A stretch of 64,000 nt of DNA from Panicum virgatum (Eukaryota > Streptophyta > Magnoliopsida > Poales > Poaceae). The stretch is taken from the NCBI RefSeq assembly GCF_016808335.1, contig NC_053139.1, forward strand, positions 37,692,464 through 37,756,463, in the 5' to 3' direction. The notes beneath the pieces were generated by a model, which saw only the letters and a list, made by a program, of their open reading frames with translations, made no database searches and was not told the origin of the DNA. The position numbers and the translations under genes were made by a program. This document shows positions 38,215-50,915 of the stretch, piece by piece (position 1 is the stretch's first letter; each line of letters opens with the position of its first letter).

Positions 38215-39184
38215 CAGGTGGGACCTGCGATTTTCTTTAACACCGGTCGATCCGACGTGTAGGGTTTGAACGCCGGTTGATTGCGTCGGTGTGGTTCACC
38301 CGAGACTCTGCGAGATCTGTTTTTGAACGCCGGTTGAACCGATGATGCCAAAAGTGAACTCGTCGGTTGATTGATCAAAATGCCGGTTGATTGCTTGGTC
38401 TGATCTGCAATTATGATCACCGGTTGATCCGATGCTCTGACTTTTGTATACGTCGGTTAAACTCCTGAAACTGCCTGAGCTGAGACCCAACTTTAGTAAC
38501 GCCGGTTAAACCGATGGGTAGAGATCCTTTGAACGTCGGTTTATCCGGTGAAGCCAAAAACCCCACACTCAGCTCACTCTTCTATGCTAAGTCCAATAAA
38601 CTTATAAAACTCAAATAAACTCAAGTTAATGGACTTGCATAGGCGACTTTACCCCTCAAAATAAATAGGATAGCACACTTGCTTAAATAAATTTCTTTTT
38701 AAACACAAGGAAAAGCCGCATGAGAGACAAAGCGCCAAATAAAATGTATGAGCCATGTCATAGGAATATTGAAGATAGAAAGCTTCAAACTCATCATGAC
38801 ATTGCTCACTAGGCAATAACGCTCCTAATACTTTGCTCTTTTCAGTTTTCATGAATTAAGATCTTGTATATGAAACAAGTCTCATTTTCATCAAGTGACC
38901 TCCTTTGTGACCCTTACGCATGCAATGATAATGCAAGCTACAACCACATGCGAAAGTAAAGTAAACATGAAGTGCACATCTAAATGACAAGAAATGCATA
39001 ACAAGAAATTAAGATCTACTTGTCAAGTTTGAACCCACGGGAAGCTTCTTCATGATGAGCCTTTCTACAAGCCTAGAGGAACACAAGTGGACCACCACCT
39101 CTAGCTAAACCCTTGCTCATCACTATCTTACCATGGTTAGACAAGTGTCCTATATGTATGCATTTTTCTATATGACATGGCAAC
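38215..39184 (-). other. Sirevirus spacer with palindromic repeats
   Basis: Between RNase H and the env-like ORF. Holds a second array of ACCGGTTGATCCGATG-like units at 38240-38560. No coding region. Confidence 0.6.
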
Positions 39185-42100
39185 TTACATGACGTTTGCC
39201 GCATCTAACACATTAAGCTCATTCCTTAGCCTAACAAAGGTACTCTCGTCTAATGGTTTTGTGAAAATATCCGCCAATTGCTCCTCGGATCTCACACCTT
39301 GAAGAGATATGTCTCCTTTGGCTTCGTGATCACGCAAGAAGTGATGGCGAATATCAATGTGCTTTGTGCGAGAGTGTTGAACCGGATTCTTGGCAATTTT
39401 TACGGCACTTTCATTGTCACAAAGGAGTGGGATCCTATCTAGTTTCACACCAAAGTCCAAAAGGGTTTGCTTCATATATAGGATTTGGGCACAACATGCA
39501 CCGGCCGCTATATATTCCGCTTCCGCGGTGGACAAAGCCACGGAATTTTGCTTCTTACTCGACCAAGAAACTAGAGAACGCCCAAGCAAGTGGCAACCCC
39601 CGGAGGTACTCTTACGATCCACACGGCTTCCGGCAAAATCCGAATCCGAGTATCCCAAGAGATCTAAGCTAGCGCCTTTGGGGTACCACAAGCCTATGCT
39701 TGGGGTGTGCTTGAGATACCGAAGGATCCTATTCACAGCCGAGAGGTGTGACTCCTTTGGGTTAGCTTGAAAGTGGGCACACAAGCACACACTAAACATT
39801 ATATCGGGCCTAGATGCGGTAAGGTAAAGCAAAGACCCTATCATAGAACGATAGAGGGATTGATCAACCGGTTTACCGTCCACATCCAAGTCGAGATGCC
39901 CATTGGTTGCCATGGGTGTCTTGATTGGCTTGCACTCATCCATCTTGAACTTCTTCAAGATATCTTTGGTATACTTTTCTTGATGGATGAATGTCCCTTT
40001 CTTCATTTGTTTGACTTGAAAACCAAGGAAGAAGGTCAATTCGCCAATCATGGACATCTCGAATTCCCTAGACATCATGGTAGCAAACTCATGGCTTAGT
40101 AAATCATTAGTTGAGCCAAAGATAATATCGTCAACATAAATTTGACAAATAAAAAGATCCCCGTTGACGTCTTTAGTGAACAAAGTAGTGTCCACCCTCC
40201 CGATCTTGAAGCCTTGCATGATTAGGAAGTCACGAAGCCTCTCATACCAAGCCCTTGGAGCTTGTTTGAGCCCATAGAGTGCCTTGTGCAACCTATAAAC
40301 ATGGTTAGGATTCCTCGGATCTTCAAACCCGGGAGGTTGCTCAACATAAACAAGTTCGTTAATAACGCCATTTAAGAATGCACTTTTCACATCCATTTGA
40401 TACAACTTAATGTTATGATGTGAAGAGTAAGCAAGAAGGATACGGATAGCTTCAAGTCTTGCGACCGGAGCAAAAGTTTCACCAAAATCCAAACCTTCGA
40501 CTTGAGAGAACCCTTTTGCCACAAGTCTTGCTTTGTTGCGTATCACCACCCCATGTTCATCTTGCTTGTTTCAAAAGACCCACTTGGTGCCGATGATGTT
40601 CTTGTCTTTCGGAGGAGTTTCGAGGACCCAAACTTCATTGCGGGTGAAGTTGTTCAACTCATCTTGCATGGCCATCACCCAATCCGAGTCCTCAAGCGCT
40701 TCCTCTACGCTAGTGGGTTCAATACAAGAAACAAACGAGTGATATTCGCAAAATGAAGCATGTTTAGAGCGAGTTCTTACTCCCTTTGATGGACTACCAA
40801 TGATTTGACCAATTGGATGATCCTTGGAGATGCGACCATGCTTCACTAGCGGTACTTGCGTGGATGCTTGTTGGGGTGGATCATGGGTGACTTGTGCTTG
40901 TGGTGGAACACTTTGCTCTTCTTGTTCTTGAACTTGGGGTGTTGGCGTTGGCACATCTTCTTGAGGTTGTGTATCATCTTTTTCTTGATCTTCATCCACT
41001 TGGGGCGCCGTGGAGGTGCTTGGTGTAGATGAGGAAGGTCCTCCCCCTTGATCATTGTCTTCATGCACCTCTTCCGGCTTGATATCCCCAATGGACATAT
41101 TCTTCAAAGCTTCATCAATCTCCTCATCACCTATATTTTCATAGCCAACAACCTCCTCTTGGGAGCCATTAGATTCATCAAACTCCACATCACATGTTTC
41201 TTCAACTAACCCGGAGGTTTGATTGAATACTCTATATGCTTTGGAGTTTGATGCATAACCAAGAAAGAAACCTTCATCACATCTACTTTCAAACTTACCG
41301 AGCCTTTTCTTCTTGTAGATGAAGCATTTGCAACCAAAGACTCGAAAGTATGATATATTTGGTTTCTTCCCGGTGATGAGCTCATATGGAGTTTTCTTGA
41401 GGAGTCGGTGAGGATATACTCGGTTGGATGCATGACACGCCGTGTTGATTGCTTCCGCCCAAAACTTCTCGGACGTGCCATAATCATCCAACATTGCTCT
41501 AGCTAGGGTGATGAGTGTCTTGTTCTTTCTTTCCACCACTCCATTTTGTTGAGGCGTGTAGGTGGCGGAAAACTCATGCTTGATGCCCTCTTCATCGCAC
41601 CATTCTTCAATCTTCATATTTTTGAACTCGGTGCCGTTGTCACTCCGGATCTTCACAATTGGGGAGTTGTACTCCCTTTGAGCTCTTCTTGCAAAAGTCT
41701 TGAAGATTTCCGGAGTTTCACCCTTATCGCCTAGAAACATAACCCAAGTGTAACGTGAAAAATCATCAACAATTACTAGGCAATAGAGGTTACCACCAAT
41801 GCTCTTGTATGTAGTTGGACCAAAGAGAGCCATATGAAGTAGCTCGAGCGGCTTGGAGGTAGACAACATCGTCTTGATGGGATGATGTGTTGCAACTTGC
41901 TTCCCGACTTGACATGCTTTACATAGCTTGTTCTTGTCAAAAGTGACATCCTTCAAGCCGGTGATCATCCCTCTCTTGTGGGCTTTCTTGAGGTTGCTCA
42001 TGCCAATATGAGCAATTCTTCTATGCCAAAGCCACCCAAGAAAAGACTTGGTGAAGAGGCATGTCATGGTACTTGTTTGCTTTGAAGAGAAGTCCACTAA

Positions 42101-42451
42101 ATAGATGTTACCATGCCTAAACCCCGTGAATACCATTGACTTGTCTTCTTCAAGAGTTACTACAACACCATTCTTGTCAAAGGTACACGTTAGTCCAAGA
42201 TCACACAATTGAGCAATAGAAATAAGATTAAAACTAAGTGCTTCTACAAACAAGACATTAGAGATAGATAAATCTTTAGAGATAACTATTCTACCCAAAC
42301 CTAAAACTTTTCCCTTTGAGTTATCACCATAGGTGACATGTTCATGATCGCCGGGGTCTTCAAGAGAGGTGAACATGCTATCATTGCCGGTCATGTGTTG
42401 AGAGCAACCGCTATCAAGTACCCAATGTTTTCCACCGGCTTTGTAGTTCAC
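39185..42451 (-). pseudogene. Sirevirus pol: protease, integrase, RT, RNase H
   Basis: Protease DSG in WVLDSGCSQHMTG. Integrase zinc segment WHRRIAHIG...CKACQVGK. First catalytic Asp position reads HMALFGP, so Asp is Ala; the other acidic residues are present (RSDNGTEF, TPQQNGVVERKN). A TGA at 40571-40573 lies in GTKWVF-stop-NKQDEHG at the start of RT. RT has [11 protein letters not shown] and YVDDIIFG. RNase H has [17 protein letters not shown] and CDNESA, ending at [10 protein letters not shown] and the stop near 39185. Apart from the TGA the frame is continuous over 3.2 kb. Confidence 0.93.
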
Positions 42452-42475
42452 CTACACACATGAGAATTCACTTTT

Positions 42476-44578
42476 GAGTTTTAGGAACCCAAACAAGCTT
42501 TGGGCCTTGCACATGTGTGACAAGAGCTTTTGGGACCCAAAGTTGCTTGGGGAGCTTCTTCTTTGACTCCTTAGTGAGTTTGCCAATGAATTTGGCCTTC
42601 ACCTTGCCCTTCACTTTACTCAAGAGAAAATGGTTATTTTGAAACATTGAAGAGTAATTCTTGGGTAATTTAGGAAGAGGACGTGATGGTAAAGTGCACT
42701 CCCTAGTGTGGTGCCCGGTGACTTGGCAATGTTGGCAATATGAACCAACTTCTTGATGAAGCTTATCTTGATCTCCGGAGAAGGAGTAGTGCCTTGATTT
42801 GGCTCTAGAAATGAACCAAGACCTCTCTTGCCATAGTCACGTGCATTGTTGAAGAGAATTTCCTTGTGGATGTATTCTCCTCTTGAGAGCTTCTCCACAC
42901 TACTCTTGAGGCTAGCTACTTGATCCATCAACTCCTTTTCCCTAGAAGGAGCAAGCTTGGACACAATATTAGTGGCATTTGCATTAATGAGTAGGTCATC
43001 ACATGAGGTAGAAGCATTGACCTTTTCAATAGTTTCATGAGCAAAGTTCTCAAGACTTGGGTCAATTGCTTCATAGGCAAATTCAAGTTCTTGATATTTG
43101 TGAGCCAACTCCCTATGCTCTTGTTTAAGCTTTTTGTGGCTCTCTTCAACTTGCTTAGCAAGTACAAGTGACTCATTGTGCTTTTTGAGCAAGTCATTGT
43201 ACTTGCCAAGCAAGTCGGAGTGGGCAAGCTCTAACTTGGCATGAGTGCTCTCAAGAATTTTGACTTTGCCCTTTTCCCTCTTGATGACGGATGTATACTC
43301 ATTAATGAGGTTAGTGAATTCATAAGGATCAAGCTTTTCATCACTATCATCTTCACTATCCACCTCACATACCTTGGTGTTACCTTTTGCCATTAGGCAC
43401 ATAGGAGGCGGAGGTAGTGGTGGTTCTTCATTGGTGAGGGCGATGGTGACGATGTCTTCTTCATCACTTGAATCTTCGCTTGATGAGACATCGGTCACCC
43501 ATTCTTGTTTTTCCACCAAGAAGCTTCTCTTGGTGTGTCCTTTCTTCTTTGGGAAGAGCTTGGTCTTCTTGTCATGACTCTTCTTCTTTCCAAGCTTCTT
43601 GTTCTTGTTCTTCTTCTCATCTTCTTCATCATCGCTTGAATCATGGCGATGTTTGCCTTTGTTGTCCTTCTTTCTTTTGTCCGGCTTGGAGCAATCGGGA
43701 GAGATGTGTCCTTTTTCTCCACAATTATAGCAAGTTTTGTACTTGACATCTTCCTTATACCGGAACATCCTTCTTTTGGGGTCAAAGTTGTAACCCTTCT
43801 TGTTTATCTTATCGCTCAAGCGTGTGAACTTTCTCATCATGAGAGCAAGTTCCCCATCTTCTTCATTATCGGATGAGCTTTCATGATGATATTCTTCTTC
43901 ATTGCTTGAGCTAGATTCTTGCTTGACCATCTTGAGCTTGCGGTGCTTGTTGGCCTTGGTTTTGAGAGCAATTGATTTGCTTGTTGTTGGCTCTTCGGTC
44001 ATACCAAGGATACTCATTTCATGAGCGCGAATTTCGCCCACAAGCTCTCCCACTTCCATTGTATCAAGATTCTCCTTTTGAAGCATAGCATTGATAATGT
44101 TGTACTTGGGCTTCGGAAGGAGCATGAGAATCTTACGGTTGATGGAGCCACTGTCAATTTTGGAAACTTCAAGAGCATTAATGTCCTTGACAATGACATT
44201 CAAGCGAGAGTACATATCATTGCAATTTTCATGAGCTAGCATTTTAAAGGAATCATACTTAGCTCTAAACAAGTGATATTTTTGCTCACGAACTTTAGTG
44301 GAGCCTTCATGAATTTCAATGAGCTCCTTCCAAATATCACTTGCTAAGTCCATGCCATTAACTCTAGCAAAGACTTCCTCACTAATGGCCTCGAAAATTG
44401 CATTTCTAGCCTTGGCATTCCATTTTAATTGTTCGGTGGTGGGAGTTCCGGTGAACCCGGTCTTAGTGGCCAACCACACTTCGGGGGCAATCGCATCAAG
44501 GTATGCGGCCATGCGAACTTTCCAATAAGCAAAGTTCTTGCCCTCGAAGTGAGGCGGCGAACCACCCATCTTGGCCAT
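42476..44578 (-). pseudogene. Sirevirus gag with a late frameshift
   Basis: Starts MAKMGGSPPHFEGKNFAYWK, with UBN2-type gag, a CCHC knuckle CYNCGEKGHISPDC (near 43720), Lys/Asp/Ser-rich stretches and a long coiled coil (HKKLKQEHRELAHKYQELEF). A one-base loss at about 42746-42757 moves the second knuckle (CQHCQVTGHHTREC) and the C-terminus (VQGPKLVWVPK) into another frame; the nominal frame stops at 42620. Second knuckle and tail are typical of Sireviruses. Confidence 0.88.
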
Positions 44579-44634
44579 AGCTCTAGGCGGTGAAGCCTAA
44601 TGATCCAAATGAGCAACGAGGCTTTGATACCAAT

Positions 44635-46319
44635 TGTAAGGATCGATGGACCAAGAGGGGGGTGAATTGGGCCTTTTTCAATTTCTAAAACAAAGTAAAG
44701 CAACCTTAACCTATGCAATACTAGTAGGGCACCAATTCACCAACCGGATAACTAAGCTACCTACACAAGCTAAGAGAGATAAAAACAAAGTAAAGCCTAG
44801 CAAGGTAGAGCTAAGTTATGATCTCTAAGTCAAGCACATGAGTAAATTGCATGAAAGAAAATGCTTGAATAAAGAGAGTGGACAAGAGACGACCGGATTT
44901 TTTCCCGTGGTGTCGATGTGTTGGCACACACCCCTAGTCCACGTTGTGACACTCACTAAGAGTCTTGTCACCTCCCATGTCACCGAGACTTGGGCGCTCA
45001 CTAAGAGTCTCCGTTCACCATCTCGGCGTGGTGGAGCTCAAGCCACGTACAATCTTCTTCTCCGGGCTCCCACAATCCTTGGCAAGCTCCGCGAGAAACA
45101 CCCCGATCACCAAGATCGCCTAGGTGATGCCAATCACCAAGAGTAACAAGCTAAGGCCTTCACTTGAGCAAGAACCGATCACCAAGAACGGATGCACACT
45201 AGCTTCTCTCTACTCAAGTCCTTAATCTTGCTTCTTGATTGATTGAAAACACAAGTATGTGAATGATGAAGCTCAATGTGGCTCTTGACTATAGTATGAG
45301 TGTATGGATGTTGCCTGGTGTCAAGAGTGGGCGAAATGACCCATTGGAGGGGTATATATAGGCAGCTCACACAAATAGAGCCGTTGGAGAAAAGCTGCCA
45401 GAAAACTGCGTAGCGCCGGTTAATCCGACGTCCCTCCAATAGTCATCGTCGGTTTAACCGGTGAATGTAAACTGCCACTTCTGAAAACTAGCCGTTACCA
45501 CTTGGGCAGATTAACCGACGTATCATCGGTTTAACCGGTGAGTGTAGTTGTCCACTGATCAACTGAAAAACCAAGTCTCTGGACAACTGCACCGACGTTA
45601 ACTCAAACCTATCGTCGGTTTAACCGGTGAGTACAATTTTTGAATTCCTCTGAAAAACCATCTCACTGGTCAATTGCACCGACGTCTTGATTTAAACAGC
45701 GTCGGTTTAACCAGTGTATAGAACTTGAAATACCCTGGAAAAACCAACTCTGGACTAATGCACCGACGTTAATTTCAAACACGTCGGTTTAACCGGTGTA
45801 TTGAATTTGTCCAGACTCTGCTGACTTCGTTTAACCGACGTATAGAAAATTGAGAGCGTCGGTTAAACCGGTGTATAGACTTTTTCTGATTTTGTCTTTT
45901 CTGATTTGAGTCTTGAATGAAATCCAAATATTCTTGAGATATAGTTTGAGAACCACTTATTTGAACTTCTAGAAACCTGAGTGACCATAGTGTGCATCCA
46001 TTTTCAAATGATCATGTCCATGCTCAAGTTACTTAGCCTTAACCCCTCTTAATAGTGTGATCACTACAAAACTATAAAACCTATACTAACCTAAGTGTCC
46101 TTCTCAACCTTATGACACTTAGGACTAGAAAGATCCTTAGTCTTAACATAAAATTGAGTTGAATACCGAGATCGCCTTTTTGAATAATGAAATTGAGGGG
46201 CCTCTTTTGACATATGACCAAATGAGCGATAATGATCTATTTAGCTGCACAAACTCATTAGTCACAATAATGGTTGTCATTAATCACCGAAACATACCTT
46301 GAGGGCCTAGATGCTTACA
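44635..46319 (-). repeat. 5' LTR of the Sirevirus
   Basis: Nearly identical to 33292-34977, with the same palindrome array at about 45415-45880. Confidence 0.95.
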
Positions 46320-46815
46320 TGGTCAGATCGGTTCGCCGGTGCAGAACGGCGAAATCTGACGAACGCTCGCCGGGAGGGACCCCGTCAGGGCAAACGTGCG
46401 TAGGGTTGTTCTAGGATCGGCAGGCCACCTAGAACGCCTTCAGACGTCGCGGAGACGAAGGAAGAACAGCAGAAAAGGGTTGGAAGGAGCTAGGGTTTAG
46501 AGACAAAAGTAAAGGCAATAAACATAAAGAAAAATAATGTATTGATGTATTTTGATCGATTGGATGTCTCAATCGGCCGTGGCCCTTTATATTTATAGGG
46601 TGGGTGGACTTGTCCCGCAAGAAATCCTATTACAAGATCTAAATCTATGAAAAACCTTAGTTGTACTCGGACTCTACCTGGACCGGTCAGACAGGTCGGA
46701 CCTACCGGTCAGACCGGTCGGTCCCTGCCGGACAAGCCACAGTGCCTCGACCGGTCAGACTGCTCGGTCAGACCGGTCAGACCGGTTGGTGCCAATTTTG
46801 CCTGTCAACATAACC

Positions 46816-47350
46816 TAACAAGGAAGGGGGAGGAAGGGAAGGAGAAGAGGAGAGATGCACCAGGAGGAGCCGCTACCTTCAGAATCGAGGTCGACGCCGG
46901 AGCAGCCGCTGCCGCTGCCGTCTATCTTGAACCCTAGCGCTGGGCCGCCTCAGCCCGCGCGTGGAGATCCCCCTGGCAGTTGTTCACCTACACCCGCATG
47001 GAGCTCCTGCGCTCGCCGCTCGCCATGGCTCGACGCTGCCCACGCACGCCGTGGACCTTCGGATCCGCCCCGCCGCCGCCAAATCCGTCCCGCCGCGGGG
47101 GTCGGAGGCGGGCGCACGACGGCGGTGGGACGAGGAGGAGCAGGGCAGGGAGGTCTCGAGAGCGGATCACAACGCTCGAGAGCGTGCCCCGAGCGACGGA
47201 AGTCGCGGCCGCGGCGGCTGCCGCTGCTGCTACCGCCCGCTGTGGCGGAGGCTGCGAGCAGGCGAGGGGCGGGCGCGGGGCGGAGAGAGAGGTAGAGAGA
47301 GAGGAGGGGTCCCGAGTGGGTGGTGGCGGGGCACGGGCGCAAAGAGGATT
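46816..47350. other. GC-rich island of unknown origin
   Basis: A plus-strand open frame from 46855 (MHQEEPLPSESRS, Pro/Arg/Ser-rich) looks like a GC-rich grass first exon but has no recognised domain and no clear continuation. It lies between the Gypsy element and a MITE and may be a captured or degraded gene start. Confidence 0.3.
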
Positions 47351-47352
47351 CA

Positions 47353-47705
47353 GACCGTGTTCAGTTCTGTTGCAAAAAAAAAATCAAAGGAATCTTACTA
47401 ATTTGAAGTACTAAATGAAGTCTATTTATAAATTTTTTTACAAATATGGGTTGTAAATCGCGAGACGAATCTAATGATGATAATTAATCCATGATTAATC
47501 AATAATTAGCGGATGATTACTGTAGCATCACTGTTGCAAATTATGAATTAAGTAGGCTCATTAGATTCGTCTTGCAATTTACAGCCCATCCATGCAAAAA
47601 GTTTTGTAAATAGACTTCATTTAGTACTCCATGCATGTGTCGAAACATTCGATGTGATGTTTTTTTGTGTTTACGGGGTTTACGGGGTCGGATCTAAACA
47701 GGGTC
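47353..47705. mobile_element. MITE of the 27213 family, opposite orientation
   Basis: Ends GACCGTGTTCAGTTC and GATCTAAACAGGGTC are imperfect inverted repeats, flanked by TCA on both sides. The core is the reverse complement of the 27213 copy. Confidence 0.82.
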
Positions 47706-47759
47706 TCAATTGGATTGCATAAAAAAACTCGGGTCCGGGCTGTATCTGAAGGAGGCGCG

Positions 47760-47994
47760 TGTTGGGGCCGTGTCTTCTATGACTGACGAGTTCATTGGAG
47801 ACGCGGTTTTACATTATGCGTCTCCTATATAAGTATATAGGAGACGCAGATTATTTATAGAAATTTTCAGCAAATTCATAAGAGACGCGGGTTATCAACA
47901 CGCGTCTGCAATAATTCATAGGAGACGCGTCTAAAAATCGTGTCTTCTATTATGATGTCTTCTTTGAGGACTTTTTACATAGTGATGTAATATT
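47760..47994. mobile_element. CACTA-like transposon end fragment
   Basis: Several short subterminal repeats, AGGAGACGCG and its complement, end at TTTACATAGTG, which reads CACTATGTAAA on the minus strand. This is the build of a CACTA terminus. The other end and transposase are not in view. Confidence 0.55.
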
Positions 47995-49237
47995 TCGAGT
48001 ATTATAAAATTTGCTATCTAGCACTTATGACTTTGCATACCGGCCTGAAAATGAAAAACTCCACTCATGTTCACAGTTTATTACATTAACAAACTTTGTT
48101 CGGTTATAGTTATTACCTTACATCCACGTATACAATCAGATACAAATGAACGCTGAAGAGAAAAATAAAAAACTGATACAAATAGCGCGCGCGCCATGCA
48201 CTAGTACATATGGTTCAGGATACCTACGGTCTTGATTTCCTTTGTCTTTTTGTTGCGGATATTTTTGAACTTAAATTTAGAACTTAGGTCTAAATGAATA
48301 TGGTTCTTTATTTAGTCTTAAACTAATAAGATGACTTGTGATAATAATAACAAGATCAAGGACTCTGATGAGAGGAAACATGAATAGACTAAAAATCACA
48401 CACTAAGCAAATTTAATTAGTAGTACAAGAGAGTTGTTGTTTCCTTTCTATTATCCCTAGTTCTAGTAAGGCTTTGCACCCTAGGGTGACAAAGTAGCAT
48501 AAGAGAATACATATTGCACAAAGTGAATTTGCAAGATTGAAACAGAGCAAAGAAAATAACCGAGAACAGAAACTAAATTTTTTCTGTGGTATCGATGACT
48601 TGCTGGTCACGCCTCTAACCCCATGTTGAGGTGAATTTAATGCTTCGATCGTTTCTCTATTAAGAAAATTTTCGTTCCGCAGTTTGGTTACTAGGCAATG
48701 CGCCTGCGTGTGTTACGAGCCTAATTTCATATAATTGTAACTCTAGTAGAAATATTCATTCCACGTTTTGGTTAGTGTGCGTTGCGTGGGTTACGAGCCG
48801 ATGATTGTAACTCTCTAATAAACTACCCCTTTGAAAAAAAATCCTGCCAAAATCGTATTTGCTTGTCAGGAAGCAGGCGATGGTTTCTTAACGCCTGGAA
48901 TTGGCTCGCAGTTGGGCGGTCGGCCGGTGCAGGCGGACGCAGCGAAGAACGAAAATGTTCCGGGCGTGGCATCGTCCGCCCGTGCATCGTCCGAACTCAC
49001 TCCGGCCACCTTACACGAAATTTCTTCTTCGGCTCAACACGACAACACATACATGTCAACCAAAAAAAAAAGAAAACCCGTCTCTGTGTCGCGATAAAGA
49101 GGGCACCGCGCATTGGCATTGTTCGTCCGGGAGCCAGCAGACCATCCCATCCGGGGGAAACAAACTGCAGCGAGCTACGAGAGCAAGAACAAGAACAGAA
49201 AAGGCTGGCCACCGGCGCGTGCAGCAACGACGACGAC
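47995..49237. other. Unassigned AT-rich spacer and upstream region of the peptide gene
   Basis: No gene, RNA or repeat recognised. The last few hundred bases would hold the promoter of the peptide gene. Confidence 0.35.
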
Positions 49238-49456
49238 ATGCCGACCTCCGGAGCAGCAATGGCGGCGCTCGTGTGCATGCTTCTGCTCTCCGCCTCCGGA
49301 GCAACCGCCGCCGCCGTGCCGCGATCTCTGCTGAGAGCCGGCTCCACGGTGGCGGCGGCGGGGACGACGCCGCTGGTGACCAGGAACGTCACGTTCGACA
49401 ACTGCTGCAAGGAACAGCCCATCTGCTGCAGGTACCCGGCGAGCTGCTGCCTGTAG
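49238..49456 (+). CDS. Small secreted cysteine-rich peptide, CC-x5-CC-x5-CC
   Basis: A 72-residue single-exon frame. Residues 8-26 are a hydrophobic signal peptide (MAALVCMLLLSASGATAAA), so the product should enter the secretory pathway. After a Ser/Thr/Ala-rich spacer and one N-glycosylation site (NVT at 50-52), the last 17 residues hold three double cysteines with equal spacing (56-57, 63-64, 70-71), ending CCL-stop. Met 8 (49259) is an alternative start that leaves the signal peptide intact. I do not recognise the family. The pattern fits a small secreted signalling or structural peptide, but function is unknown. No neighbouring gene gives context; an ATTAAA-like motif lies near 49541. Confidence 0.6.
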   Translation: MPTSGAAMAALVCMLLLSASGATAAAVPRSLLRAGSTVAAAGTTPLVTRNVTFDNCCKEQPICCRYPASCCL

Positions 49457-50915
49457 CAGTCATGGCCGGCCGGCCCCGGCCCGGCGGCTCCCCGTAGCGG
49501 AGCGCGAGGCGCCTCTTCTAAGTTCTATCTAAGAGCCCCGTATTAAAGGCGGCGACTGCTGTGCAATCTCATTACCTGTGCAAGCATGCAAGCAACGCCC
49601 CTGGTGATCTTACGGTTGCTGCAAATTAGCAAAAAGATCCCCCCACGCGTCCTCTACGCACTTGTTAATTGTTTGCCAAAACCCCATCTACAGAAATATT
49701 CAATTGAGTTGTGGCCCCTGCGTTGTCTTGCGTTCTCCGATCTTCTCCGCAGCGCTACGTCGCCGCTCGGCGCTCGCTGCTGTAGCCTCTAGGCCGTCGA
49801 TGCAGCCGACTGTTGCAGCTGAAGACTTCTATCCACGACGCTGGTGCAGACATAGCCCTTCCGCTTTGTCGCCTTCCATCCACACTGCCGACCAACACCA
49901 GCAGCAACTGAAGGCCGTCCACAGTACCCCCAGGCTGATCCCATCCTCGCCTCTGCCCCAGATGGATGGACAACTGTGTTGCCGATCGTACCAGCATCTC
50001 CTGCGGCATCCCTCGATCCAATTGAGTTTTGACCAAAAGTGGGACCATCTCAAAAGCTCATTTAATCAGGAATAAATTCTGTTTCAGATGGATAGTAGTA
50101 TTATGCTAGCCCACAGCTTTCGCAAGCAGCAGCAGAAATAAAATAAAAATGAGGGCGCCAGGCCTTGCTCATCATAAGAGAAGATACTTCAAATTAGCTC
50201 ATAACCATGTCCCTTTCTACAGACAAGATGAAATCAAATTTGCACAGCAGCAGATGCAGTATTCTCAATGATAATATAGCCATGACATTGGATTTTCTAC
50301 AAGTACAAAGAACCAGCAGGGGACGACGATGGACAAATCAGATCAGAGGATCTGCGTGGCTGCGTGAATGGGGAGTGGCTGCGGTGCGGATGATGGAGGA
50401 GGCGGCGGACATGGGGATTGGCCATCGGCGGCCCAGCAAAATCGCTCACGAACTGTGACGCGGGGGATTGAGAGGAAGGAGACCGAAAGGACATGATTGA
50501 TTCATTCCAGGGGTTATTGGAATATTTTCTTTGCAACTGAGGTCAAAGAGTGGGAGGGCTTACGTGCAAAAAAGCCAAGACACCTTTGGATTCATATCGT
50601 GCGAATGTGGAGCATTGCTTGCATGCTTGCACCGATTGCCTGCTTGCACCCCAGACGTTCCCCGTATTAAATGATCTACTCCTAGCTTGCTATACGCTGC
50701 TAAATAACCATCTAATATTATCATGCTATGCTCAATTGATAATCTAAAATTCTCATAGCCACTCACCTGTTTTTATGGTTCAGGCTCGTGTCGATATGCA
50801 TGATTTCTGTTAGATGAGATTCAAAAGAATTCATGTTGAGACGTGAATTTTGTTTGTACTCAATTTCGTTTCAACTTTATTCTAGTGCAGTCCCTCCACG
50901 GAAGCGAAACATACT
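49457..50915. other. Unassigned spacer
   Basis: No gene or repeat recognised. Short open frames on both strands lack motifs. Confidence 0.35.

Larger units (their letters stand above)
33292..46319 (-). mobile_element. Full-length Sirevirus (Copia) element, 13.0 kb, very young
   Basis: LTRs of 1686 and 1685 bp with exact target duplication TGGTC (33287-33291 and 46320-46324). On the minus strand: primer site TGGTATCAAAGCC after the right LTR (initiator-Met tRNA type), gag, protease-integrase-RT-RNase H, an env-like ORF, and polypurine tract AAAAAGGGGGAGA before the left LTR. The two LTRs show only about six differences by eye. Confidence 0.96.
28124..46810 (-). mobile_element. Gag-only Gypsy-like LTR retrotransposon, carrying nested Copia DNA
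   Basis: Exact 5-bp target duplication TAACC at 28119-28123 and 46811-46815. The 3' LTR is at the left (28124-28690); the 5' LTR is at the right (33180-46810) and interrupted. The element reads right to left. A primer site starting TTGGTGACTCCGC lies just inside the right LTR on the minus strand, and a purine tract (AGGGGGGCAT on minus) lies at the left LTR. Only gag-type protein is encoded; no protease, RT or integrase, so it is non-autonomous. Confidence 0.9.
33180..46810 (-). repeat. 5' LTR of the gag-only Gypsy-like element, interrupted
   Basis: LTR halves 33180-33291 and 46320-46810. Together they match the left LTR apart from extra palindrome units near 46700-46790. Interrupted by the Sirevirus at 33292-46319. 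Confidence 0.9.

Noticed and set aside
46855..47414. Possible first exon of a gene in the GC-rich island
   Set aside because: No domain and no joining exon visible; all frames are equally open.
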